A DNA stretch of 64,000 nucleotides from Lacunisphaera sp. (GTDB lineage Bacteria > Verrucomicrobiota > Verrucomicrobiia > Opitutales > Opitutaceae): contig JAQSCO010000060.1 in the NCBI GenBank assembly GCA_029945445.1, positions 186,001 through 250,000 of the forward strand, written 5' to 3'. Positions within the stretch are counted from its first letter, which is position 1; each line of letters begins with the position of its first letter. The notes below the pieces were generated by a model that saw only the letters and a program-made list of their open reading frames with translations, was not told the DNA's origin and did no database searches. Below are positions 31,148 to 38,286 of the stretch, in pieces. Made by a program: the position numbers and the translations under genes.

Positions 31148-31927
31148 ATGCTAGGCTGGTCAATTAACTTGTTTAAGGTCTTCGGCATCCAACTCGCGGT
31201 GCACGCCAGCTTTGTGCTGCTCCTCGCCTACTACGGCTACGAGGGCTGGGTGGAGGACGGCGTGACCGGACTCTGCTGGAGCGTCGGGATGATCGTGCTC
31301 TTCTTCGTGTGCGTCATACTGCACGAGCTCGGTCACTCGCTCACGGCGCGGCGCTACGGCGTGCGGACCTCGCGGATCCTGCTGATGCCGATCGGCGGCA
31401 TGGCGGAGCTGGACCAGATTCCGCGCAAACCCTCCGCCGAGCTGCTCATCACCGCGGCCGGGCCGGCGGTGAATTTTGCGATCGTCGCATTGCTGCTGCC
31501 GTTCGCGTGGCACGGCGTTTTCAGTGACGAGGAAGTGGCGCTCTACTCGGCCGGTGGACTGGCGATACAACTGTGCGTCGCCAACCTGATCATGGGCTGC
31601 TTTAACCTCGTGCCGGTCTTCCCCATGGACGGCGGACGCATCTTCCGGGCGCTGCTGGCGATCAGGCTGCCCTACCTGCGCGCGACCTACTGGGCCGTCA
31701 TGGTCGGGCGCGTGCTCGCGGTGCTGTTCGCCGGCGCCGCATTCTATCGGGGCAACAACCTGCTCGGCGTCCTGTTCATCTTCATCTTCTTCGCCGGCGC
31801 CGCCGAATACCGCGCGACGCTCCGCCGCGAGGAGGAGGAAGCCTATTGGGTCGAGATGGCCCGCCGCGCCACGCTGGTCACGCCGGTCGACGGCGAGCCG
31901 CCGCTGCTAATCCACGGGCCGAACTAA
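31148..31927 (+). CDS. Site-2 protease family (M50) membrane metalloprotease
   Basis: This 259-residue polytopic protein has the zinc motif HELGH in VILHELGHSLTARRYG near residue 57 and the second motif NLVPVFPMDGGR near 155, in hydrophobic surroundings. About six membrane segments are visible. It belongs to the SpoIVFB-like group without a CBS domain, cleaving substrates within the membrane. The substrate is unknown. A hairpin follows before tRNA-Ala. Confidence 0.9.
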   Translation: MLGWSINLFKVFGIQLAVHASFVLLLAYYGYEGWVEDGVTGLCWSVGMIVLFFVCVILHELGHSLTARRYGVRTSRILLMPIGGMAELDQIPRKPSAELLITAAGPAVNFAIVALLLPFAWHGVFSDEEVALYSAGGLAIQLCVANLIMGCFNLVPVFPMDGGRIFRALLAIRLPYLRATYWAVMVGRVLAVLFAGAAFYRGNNLLGVLFIFIFFAGAAEYRATLRREEEEAYWVEMARRATLVTPVDGEPPLLIHGPN

Positions 31928-31932
31928 AAGAC

Positions 31933-31960
31933 AAAGGCCGCCCACCTCGTGGACGGCCTT
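31933..31960. terminator. Hairpin terminator between M50 gene and tRNA-Ala
   Basis: AAGGCCG and CGGCCTT flank an inner CCAC/GTGG. On the minus strand TGTCTTTT follows, so it probably ends the tRNA-Ala transcript. It may also stop the M50 transcript. Confidence 0.7.
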
Positions 31961-31966
31961 CAAATT

Positions 31967-32042
31967 TGGTGGACCCTAGCGGGTTCGAACCGCTGACCTC
32001 CTCAATGCCATTGAGGCGCTCTACCAACTGAGCTAAGAGCCC
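31967..32042 (-). tRNA. tRNA-Ala (anticodon GGC)
   Basis: On the minus strand: acceptor GGGCTCT with AGGGTCC (two G-T pairs), D-stem GCTC/GAGC, anticodon stem CCTCA/TGAGG around loop ATGGCAT (anticodon GGC) and T-stem AGCGG/CCGCT around TTCGAAC. CCA is encoded. Confidence 0.95.
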
Positions 32043-32061
32043 GTAACCAACCGAAAGAAGG

Positions 32062-32093
32062 GCCTAAAAGTAGTTTTTGGCGCGCGAATGCAA
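32062..32093 (-). promoter_or_regulatory. Possible tRNA-Ala promoter
   Basis: A minus-strand TTGCAT (32088-32093) lies about 45 bases upstream of the tRNA and shares CCTTGC with the region before tRNA-Lys. The -10 is not clear (TACTTT at 15 bases or CTTTTA at 17). Confidence 0.25.
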
Positions 32094-32100
32094 GGACTTT

Positions 32101-32907
32101 TTAATTCTCGTCCTTCATCCGGAAAGTGACCGTCCAGGTGTCGGGCTTTCCGTTGGGTGTGGGCCCGATGGGCGGCACGCGCCGGAAGGCCTCGATGACC
32201 GAGTCGTCGAAGGCCCGGTCGCCGGAAGACTTGGATATCCGCGGGTTGCGGATGAACCCGCCGGCCGTGATGTCAAAGGTCACCCTCGCCTCCAGCTTGT
32301 CGCTCACGCCCGGTGGCGGCTCGTGGGCCTCCTTGAGCGCGTTCAGCAGAAAGGAAATGTAGGTGTTCAACTCGCTCTGCTCCTCGCGGGTCAGCGCCTT
32401 GCCCCCGCCGCCGCCCTTGGTGTTGGCGGTCGAGCCGCCGGCCACGCCGCCGACGATGCCCTTGGTGTCGATGCGCGGCACGTTGGCGGCCTTCTGCGGC
32501 GCCGCAGGCTGCGGCTTGGGCGTCGGGTGCGCCTTGAGGTATTCCTTGTAGGACACCTTCTGCTTTTGCTTCATCTCCTGCAGAATGCTTTTCTCGTTCT
32601 TCGGCTTGGGCGGCGTGACGATGTCGTCCTTCGCCGGCGTCGGCTCGGTCTTGACCGTCTGCTGTACCGGCGGCTCGGGCGGCAGGACGACCTTCGGCAC
32701 ATCGAGCTTGGGGGCCGTGGCGGAATTGCCCTTGGCGGGCGCCACGAGCTCGTTCGGCGCGGTCGGCGGCCCGGCGACCAGCTCGAACACCACCGGCACC
32801 TCCTTCGCCCGTTGCGCGACGTAGATCGTCGTCACGAAGATCAGCGCGGCCACGAAGCCGTGCAGGATCAGCGAGGCGAGGAACGAGCTGGGGGATTTGG
32901 CCTGCAT
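32101..32907 (-). CDS. TolA/TonB-like periplasmic energy-transducing protein
   Basis: This 268-residue protein has one N-terminal transmembrane helix (about residues 7-31), a Pro/Lys-rich spacer and a C-terminal TonB/TolA-type domain (VTFDITAGGFIRNPRISKSSG, then FDDSVIEAFRRVPP). It is the last of three genes with ExbD/TolR-like and ExbB/TolQ-like proteins, so it probably spans the periplasm and carries force from the QR motor. TolA is favoured because pal is also in the genome, but TonB is possible. Confidence 0.83.
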   Translation of the reverse strand: MQAKSPSSFLASLILHGFVAALIFVTTIYVAQRAKEVPVVFELVAGPPTAPNELVAPAKGNSATAPKLDVPKVVLPPEPPVQQTVKTEPTPAKDDIVTPPKPKNEKSILQEMKQKQKVSYKEYLKAHPTPKPQPAAPQKAANVPRIDTKGIVGGVAGGSTANTKGGGGGKALTREEQSELNTYISFLLNALKEAHEPPPGVSDKLEARVTFDITAGGFIRNPRISKSSGDRAFDDSVIEAFRRVPPIGPTPNGKPDTWTVTFRMKDEN

Positions 32908-32911
32908 CGCA

Positions 32912-33337
32912 TCACTTCGATTCGGTGTCGAAGGTGATCTTGGTGAGGTTGTGCTTCTTGATCTCGTCCATGACGCGGACGACCTGCTGCCACTGCAGCG
33001 TGAGGTCGGCGCGGATGCGGATGATCGGCGGCTTGGGCCGCGAGGCGACGGCGCCGAGGCTGCTCGACAGCTCGGCAAAGGACACGCGCTTGGCGCCGAA
33101 GTAGAAACTGCCCGAGCGGTCGATGGCGATGACCTGGAAATCGGTCTCCGGCGGCGGCTTGTCCTGCGGATGTTTCGACTCCGTGGGCAGGTTGATCGGG
33201 ATCGTCTGCTCCTGCTGGATCAACGGCGTCGCGATCATGAAGATCACCAGCAGCGTGAAGCCGAGGTCCACCATGTTGGTGATGTTGAGCTCGGCGACCG
33301 GGTGCAGGTGCCGGGGTCTGCGGAAGATTCTCGCCAT
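32912..33337 (-). CDS. ExbD/TolR family protein
   Basis: This 141-residue protein has a short cytoplasmic start, one transmembrane helix with the conserved aspartate (NITNMVDLGFTLLVIFMI) and a periplasmic domain ending in IRADLTLQWQQVVRVMDEIK. ExbD/TolR forms the stator/rotor interface that uses the proton gradient. It follows the TolQ-like gene by nine bases and precedes the TolA-like gene by four. Confidence 0.92.
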   Translation of the reverse strand: MARIFRRPRHLHPVAELNITNMVDLGFTLLVIFMIATPLIQQEQTIPINLPTESKHPQDKPPPETDFQVIAIDRSGSFYFGAKRVSFAELSSSLGAVASRPKPPIIRIRADLTLQWQQVVRVMDEIKKHNLTKITFDTESK

Positions 33338-33346
33338 GGTGCTGCC

Positions 33347-34051
33347 TTACTTGGCCTCCAGCTCAATGCGGTCGGCGAGGTTGCTGGCGTAGTTCTCCAG
33401 CTCGGTGATCATGGTCTTCACATTGCCGAGGAGCAGATTGTAGCCGAAGACCGACGGGATCGCGACCGTGAGGCCCGCGATGGTGGTCATGAGCGCGGCG
33501 GAGATGTGCGGCGCGAGCGCCTGGATGCTCGCCGACTGCTCGACCGCGACGGCGTGGAAGGCCTCCATCACGCCCCAGACCGTGCCGAAGAGGCCCATGA
33601 ACGGCGCGCCCGAGACCAGCGAGGCGAGGATGATCATGCTCGCCTCGTAGCGCAGCGACTGGCGGGCCAGCGCGCGCTGGATGGCGTTCTCGGCGTGCTC
33701 GAGGCGTGAGCGGATCTGGTCGTCGCCCTTCTCCTTGCCGATGGCCGCGGCGCGCCAGTAGGCCTCGATCGCGTCGGCCAGCAGGTCGGCGTAGGGAATG
33801 TCGCGCCGGTTACGCAGCGTGTCGGGCAGGTCGAGGATGTGCTTTTCCTGGGCGAGCTTGCGCTCGAAGGCGAAATTCAGCTCCCGCAGCTTCTTCAGCT
33901 CGGAGTATTTCCCGATCATCGTCGCCCAGGCGAAGATGCTGAACACCGCGAGCAGCGCGATGACGGCCTGGCCGACGGCGTCGGTCGTGATGAAGACCTC
34001 CCAGACATTGATCATGCCGAGGAGGGGCGTGGACAAAAGGAGCGCGGACAT
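33347..34051 (-). CDS. ExbB/TolQ family proton channel protein
   Basis: This 234-residue protein has three membrane helices. The first lies around residues 18-40, and the second and third in the conserved segments GLFGTVWGVMEAF and HISAALMTTIAGLTVAIPS. This is the proton-conducting subunit paired with the ExbD/TolR-like gene. The ATG at 34051 is selected because the frame upstream has no membrane features. Confidence 0.92.
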   Translation of the reverse strand: MSALLLSTPLLGMINVWEVFITTDAVGQAVIALLAVFSIFAWATMIGKYSELKKLRELNFAFERKLAQEKHILDLPDTLRNRRDIPYADLLADAIEAYWRAAAIGKEKGDDQIRSRLEHAENAIQRALARQSLRYEASMIILASLVSGAPFMGLFGTVWGVMEAFHAVAVEQSASIQALAPHISAALMTTIAGLTVAIPSVFGYNLLLGNVKTMITELENYASNLADRIELEAK

Positions 34052-34172
34052 GTGCGGTGAGTGTTGGCGCGTTTGCGCGGCGCAATCAACTGGAATTCGT
34101 GTGATTTGCGCGGCTAATTCTGGTTGCGCGTCCGCCGCAACCTTTGTTCGGTGGAGTCGGTCCAATCTCACC

Positions 34173-34820
34173 ATGCCCAACAAGTCCAAGCCGGCCGGCA
34201 AGCTCATCTCCTTCGAGGGGTCCGAGGGCAGCGGCAAGTCCACCCAGATCGCCCGCCTCGCCGCCCGCCTCCAGTCGGCCGGCCGCGAGGTCGTCGCCAC
34301 CCGCGAACCGGGCGGCACCGAGATCGGGGAGCAGATCCGCAACATCATCGTCCACAATTCCCGGGGCGACGAGATGTGCCCCGAGACCGAACTCCTGCTC
34401 TTCACCGCCGCCCGCGCCCAGGTCGTGCGCGAGGTCATCATGCCCGCCCTCTCGCGCGGCGCCGTGGTCCTGAGCGACCGTTACCTCGACTCCTCCACCG
34501 TTTACCAGGGCATCGCCCGCAACCTCGCGCCCGGCCCCGTCAGCGCCATCAACCAGTTCGCGGTGGGCGACGTCATGCCGCACCTGACCGTGGTCATCGA
34601 CGTGCCGACCGAGGTCAGCCTCGCCCGCATCCGCCAGCGCGCCTCCGACCTGCCCGACCGCATGGAGCGCGAGAACATTTCCTTCTACACCAAGGTCCGC
34701 GAGGGTTACCTCCTGCTTGCCAAGCAATGGCCGGACCGCGTCGTCGTGCTCGATGGCACCCAGACCCCCGACGCCCTCGACCAAGCCGTCTGGGCCGCAG
34801 TCGAGCCGCGCCTTGGTTAA
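34173..34820 (+). CDS. tmk: Thymidylate kinase
   Basis: This 215-residue kinase makes dTDP from dTMP. The P-loop is FEGSEGSGKST near residue 14, followed by the DR(Y/H) motif VVLSDRYLDSSTVYQG and a LID region with an arginine-rich turn (RQRASDLPDRME). ATG 34173 places the P-loop where expected. The next gene (holB) starts near its stop, a common tmk-holB arrangement. Confidence 0.95.
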   Translation: MPNKSKPAGKLISFEGSEGSGKSTQIARLAARLQSAGREVVATREPGGTEIGEQIRNIIVHNSRGDEMCPETELLLFTAARAQVVREVIMPALSRGAVVLSDRYLDSSTVYQGIARNLAPGPVSAINQFAVGDVMPHLTVVIDVPTEVSLARIRQRASDLPDRMERENISFYTKVREGYLLLAKQWPDRVVVLDGTQTPDALDQAVWAAVEPRLG

Positions 34821-34842
34821 TCCGCCTCCGGCCTCCCTCCTC

Positions 34843-35829
34843 GTGCCTCAAGCCTCCCTAGTTCCCTGGCCCGCCGCCCTCGCCGGCACCCCGACGGTCG
34901 CCGTGCTGGAACGCGCCATCGACCGCCAGCGGCTTGCGCACAGCCTGCTGCTGCAGGGCGAGAACCTCGCCACGCTGGCCAACGTCGCCCACGCCATCGC
35001 CGACCGGCTGCTCAACGACCCGAAGAAAAAGACCCAGCATTTCCCACCGAAGCAGCATCCCGATTTCCTCGCGCTGCGTCCCGCCGGCAAGATGCGCCAG
35101 ATTACCGCCGAGGTCACCCGCGACCTCATCGGCCGCATGCAAGTCTCGCCGCAGATTTCGCACCGCAAGGTCGCCGTCGTCTACGAGGCCGACCGGATGA
35201 ACACCGCCGCGGCCAACATTTTCCTCAAGACCCTCGAGGAGCCGACCGCCAGCACGACGATCCTGCTGCTGACGACGCGCCCCTACTCCCTGCTGCCCAC
35301 CATTCGCAGCCGCTGCCTGCACTTCCGCTTCACCGACGCCGGCAGCGAGGCGCTCGCCGAGGCCGACGCGCCGACGCGCGAACTCTGGCAGACCACGCGC
35401 GCCGACTACATCGCCTGGCTCGGCCTGCTCACCGCAGGTGTCGTCGACAAACGCGGCGTCGCCGATCAGTTGCTCGGCGTCTACGGCCTGATCACCCGTT
35501 TCAACGCCGTCCTCGCCGCCGCCACCGACCAGGTCTGGAAGCAGCAGAAGGAAAAACTCCCCGAGGATCTCGACGACGACGAGGTCGACGCCATCCAGAC
35601 CGGGATCACCAACGGCATCCGCCTGAAGCTCTTCGCCGAGTTCGAGCACGCCACCCGCACCTTCGCGCAGGAACGCCTGCTCGCCGGTGACGAGACTGCC
35701 CGCCGCTCCCTCACCGCCGCGATCGTCCAGCTGGAGAAAAGCGCCGGCCTCCTCCGCCTGAACCTCAACGAGGCCGCCGCCTTGGAGAATTTCCTGTTGT
35801 CGTCCCTGCGGCTCTGGGCGAAGCGCTGA
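34843..35829 (+). CDS. holB: DNA polymerase III subunit delta prime
   Basis: This protein of about 328 residues is a clamp-loader ATPase-fold subunit. It shows HSLLLQGEN near residue 33, a sensor/arginine region MNTAAANIFLKTLEEPTAST and LLPTIRSRC, all typical of HolB. No ATG is available: a GTG at 34843 or TTG at 34813 could be used. The first gives the usual short lead before the AAA+ fold. It follows tmk closely. Confidence 0.87.
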   Translation: MPQASLVPWPAALAGTPTVAVLERAIDRQRLAHSLLLQGENLATLANVAHAIADRLLNDPKKKTQHFPPKQHPDFLALRPAGKMRQITAEVTRDLIGRMQVSPQISHRKVAVVYEADRMNTAAANIFLKTLEEPTASTTILLLTTRPYSLLPTIRSRCLHFRFTDAGSEALAEADAPTRELWQTTRADYIAWLGLLTAGVVDKRGVADQLLGVYGLITRFNAVLAAATDQVWKQQKEKLPEDLDDDEVDAIQTGITNGIRLKLFAEFEHATRTFAQERLLAGDETARRSLTAAIVQLEKSAGLLRLNLNEAAALENFLLSSLRLWAKR

Positions 35830-35830
35830 G

Positions 35831-35881
35831 GGTGGCACCGGCTTCCAGCCGGTGAAGACGGCGGCGGGAAGCTGCAGCCAC
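35831..35881. repeat. GGCTTCCAGCC hairpin element (C2)
   Basis: CACCGGCT-tcc-AGCCGGTG (35836-35854) is followed by a degenerate second hairpin ending GCAGCCAC. Compared with C1, one T-A pair of the stem is now C-G on both sides. It lies between holB and the MATE gene. Confidence 0.75.
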
Positions 35882-35923
35882 AGGATCGCCGCAAGTTTGG
35901 GCGGGAATTCCGCTTTACTCGGC

Positions 35924-37342
35924 ATGGCGTTGGCTGTGTCTGAACATTTGCGGATGACGAAACCGGGACACATTGCCAAGCCCACCCTGCTCACGATCGC
36001 ATGGCCGATCTTCATCGAGCAGTCGCTGCGCATCCTCATCGGCACGGTGGACACGTTCATGGTCAGCCATGTGTCCGACGGCGCCGTGGCCGCGCTGGGC
36101 GTGGCGAACCAGTTCGTGGTGCTGGCGCTGATCTGTTTCAACTTCATCGGCATCGGGGCCAGCGTGGTCATCACGCACCACGTCGGCGCCAACGACCGCG
36201 CCGGCGCCGAGAAGATCGTGACCACCGCCATCGCGGTGAACACCTGGATCGGCCTCGTCGCGAGCCTCGTGGCCTTCTCCTTTGCCGCGCCGCTGCTCCG
36301 GCTCATGCAATTGCCGGAGGAACTGCAGGTCTATGCGCGGCCGTTCCTCACGCTGATGGGCGGCACGCTCTTCATGGAGGCGATGAACACCGCCATCGGG
36401 GCCGCGCTGCGCGCCCATGGCTACACGCGCGACGCGATGGTCGTCACGGTCATCCAGAACATCCTCAACATCTCCCTGAGCTGCGTCTTGCTCTTCGGCC
36501 TGTTCGGCGCCCCGCGCATGGGTGTGACGGGCGTCGCGCTCGCCAGCGTGGCGAGCCGCGTGGTCGCCAGCATCATTTTCTGGGTGCTGCTCGACCGGCG
36601 TCTCAAGCTCATGCTGCACGTCCGTGATTTCTTCGACCTGCAGCTCGGACGCATCAAGCGCATCCTGCACATCGGACTGCCGGCGGCGGGCGAGCACATG
36701 AGCTACTGGGTGTCACTCATGGTCATCACCAGCTTCGTGGCGCGGCTCGGCGGCGACAGCCTCGCCACCATGACCTACACGCAGAACGTGCAGCGGCTGG
36801 TCATTCTGTTCAGCATGGCGCTGGGGCTCGGCACGGAGATCCTCATCGGCCGGCTGATCGGCGCGGGCGAATTCGAGGAGGCCTACCGGCAGGTGCTCCG
36901 CAGCGTGCGCACCGGACTCATGATTTCCTCCGCCGCCATCCTGCTGGTCGCCGCGGCCGCGCCACAGCTGCTCGGGCTCTTTTCGCACGACGCGGCCGTC
37001 ATCGCCGGCGGTGTGCTGCTCCTCCGGTTGTCCATCATCTACGAGCCGGGCCGGGTCTTCAATATTGTCATCATCAACGCCCTCCGGGCGACCGGCGACG
37101 CGCGCTTCCCGATCCAGGTCGCGATGTTCTCGCAGTGGTGCCTGAGCGTCCCGCTCTGCTGGCTGGTCGGCGTGCGGCTGCACTGGGGCCTGCCGGGCAT
37201 CTGGGCCGTCATGATGATCGAGGAATGGACGCGCGGGCTGATCATGTATCGCCGCTGGGCCAAGCGCGACTGGCTGAAATACGCCCACCGCAGCCGCGAG
37301 CAGGTGGCCGGTGACACGCTGCCGATCGTGCCGGAAATGTGA
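35924..37342 (+). CDS. MATE family efflux transporter
   Basis: This 472-residue membrane protein has about twelve hydrophobic segments in two similar halves. AWPIFIEQSLRILIGTVDTF near residue 26 and the later IGLPAAGEHMSYW segment are typical MATE helix-1/helix-7 sequences. MATE proteins export drugs or metabolites using Na+ or H+ gradients. ATG 35924 is used; a second ATG ten codons later is also possible. Substrate unknown. Confidence 0.9.
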   Translation: MALAVSEHLRMTKPGHIAKPTLLTIAWPIFIEQSLRILIGTVDTFMVSHVSDGAVAALGVANQFVVLALICFNFIGIGASVVITHHVGANDRAGAEKIVTTAIAVNTWIGLVASLVAFSFAAPLLRLMQLPEELQVYARPFLTLMGGTLFMEAMNTAIGAALRAHGYTRDAMVVTVIQNILNISLSCVLLFGLFGAPRMGVTGVALASVASRVVASIIFWVLLDRRLKLMLHVRDFFDLQLGRIKRILHIGLPAAGEHMSYWVSLMVITSFVARLGGDSLATMTYTQNVQRLVILFSMALGLGTEILIGRLIGAGEFEEAYRQVLRSVRTGLMISSAAILLVAAAAPQLLGLFSHDAAVIAGGVLLLRLSIIYEPGRVFNIVIINALRATGDARFPIQVAMFSQWCLSVPLCWLVGVRLHWGLPGIWAVMMIEEWTRGLIMYRRWAKRDWLKYAHRSREQVAGDTLPIVPEM

Positions 37343-37343
37343 A

Positions 37344-37393
37344 TGGAGGGCCCGCGTCTCTGCGGGCCGGCTCGCAGGAACGCGAGCCCTCCA
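37344..37393. repeat. GGAG-type double palindrome (A2)
   Basis: Two hairpins in inverted orientation: GGCCCGC-gtctct-GCGGGCC (37349-37368) and GGCTCGC-aggaac-GCGAGCC (37369-37388), framed by TGGAGGG and CCCTCCA. It starts two bases after the MATE gene. Confidence 0.85.
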
Positions 37394-37404
37394 CCAAGAC
37401 CGCC

Positions 37405-38175
37405 CTACCCTCCCACCATCAGCCGCACGAACTCCGCCCGGCTGTCCATGTGCGGATTGTGGCCGGAGTCCGCGATCACGCGGATCTGCACCGCCGGGAA
37501 ATGCTGCCGGATCAGCGCGTGGTCGCTGGTTTCGGCGTAGCGCGAGCGTCCGCCGAGGATGAACAGCGCCGGCCCGGCGAAATGATCGCCGGCGCGCAGG
37601 GGATTCTTCTCGAGCACGGGCAGCGCCTCGGTCAAGATGGGCAGGTTGATGGCCCAGTGCCATTGCCCCGGCGCGCCGTGGGCGAGGTTGGTCGCAAGAA
37701 ATTTCCGGGTGCCGAGATGCGGCACGCGGGCCTCGAAGCGCAGCTCGGCTTCCTGACGCGTTTGCAGGCTGCCGAGATCGAGCTCGGTCATGGCAAGAAA
37801 CTCAGCGCGGTGCGCCGCCCAGCTGTAGTCCTTGGGCGCGATGTCCACGACCACCAGCCGCGCCACCCGCCCCGGATGACGGCAGGCCAGCAGCATCGCG
37901 GTCTTCCCGCCCATGCTGTGGCCCACGAGGGTCGCCTTGGGCAGGCCGTGGGTGTCCATCCAGCCGATGAGGTCGTCGACCATGACCTCATAGTTCATGA
38001 GCGGCGCGTGTGGCGACTTGCCGTGATTGCGGGCATCGAGGGCGAACACATGCCAGTGCTGGGCGAGGTCACGCCCGGTGCTCAGCCAGTTGCGCGACGA
38101 CCCGAGCAGGCCGTGCAGGACGATCATCGGGGGCTGGCCCGCGCCGCCGAGGTCGGTGTGAAACAGATTAACCAC
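37405..38175 (-). CDS. Alpha/beta hydrolase, YbfF-like esterase
   Basis: This protein of about 256 residues has HGLLGSSRNW near residue 20, an ALDARNHGKSPH segment, a nucleophile elbow VGHSMGGKT and a late ADSGHNPH catalytic His. It resembles small acyl-thioesterase/esterases of the YbfF type. No ATG exists near the start; the best candidate, GTG at 38175, lies inside the left arm of inverted repeat D2. Substrate not known. Confidence 0.86.
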   Translation of the reverse strand: MVNLFHTDLGGAGQPPMIVLHGLLGSSRNWLSTGRDLAQHWHVFALDARNHGKSPHAPLMNYEVMVDDLIGWMDTHGLPKATLVGHSMGGKTAMLLACRHPGRVARLVVVDIAPKDYSWAAHRAEFLAMTELDLGSLQTRQEAELRFEARVPHLGTRKFLATNLAHGAPGQWHWAINLPILTEALPVLEKNPLRAGDHFAGPALFILGGRSRYAETSDHALIRQHFPAVQIRVIADSGHNPHMDSRAEFVRLMVGG

Positions 38176-38271
38176 GAAGGCACGAAGAGCACGAAGTCCG
38201 GGCGAGACCAAGAAGAATTTACCCTCCTGAAGCTTTTGCATTTTCTTCGTGCCCTCGGTGCCTTCGTGGTT
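38170..38271. repeat. Long inverted repeat, ACGAAG type (D2)
   Basis: The left arm (38170-38196, AACCACGAAGGCACGAAG...) is the near reverse complement of the right arm (38245-38271, ending GCCTTCGTGGTT). It occupies the gap between the divergent esterase and mutS genes and includes the probable GTG start of the esterase. Confidence 0.85.
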
Positions 38272-38286
38272 CAATAAAAACGCTCC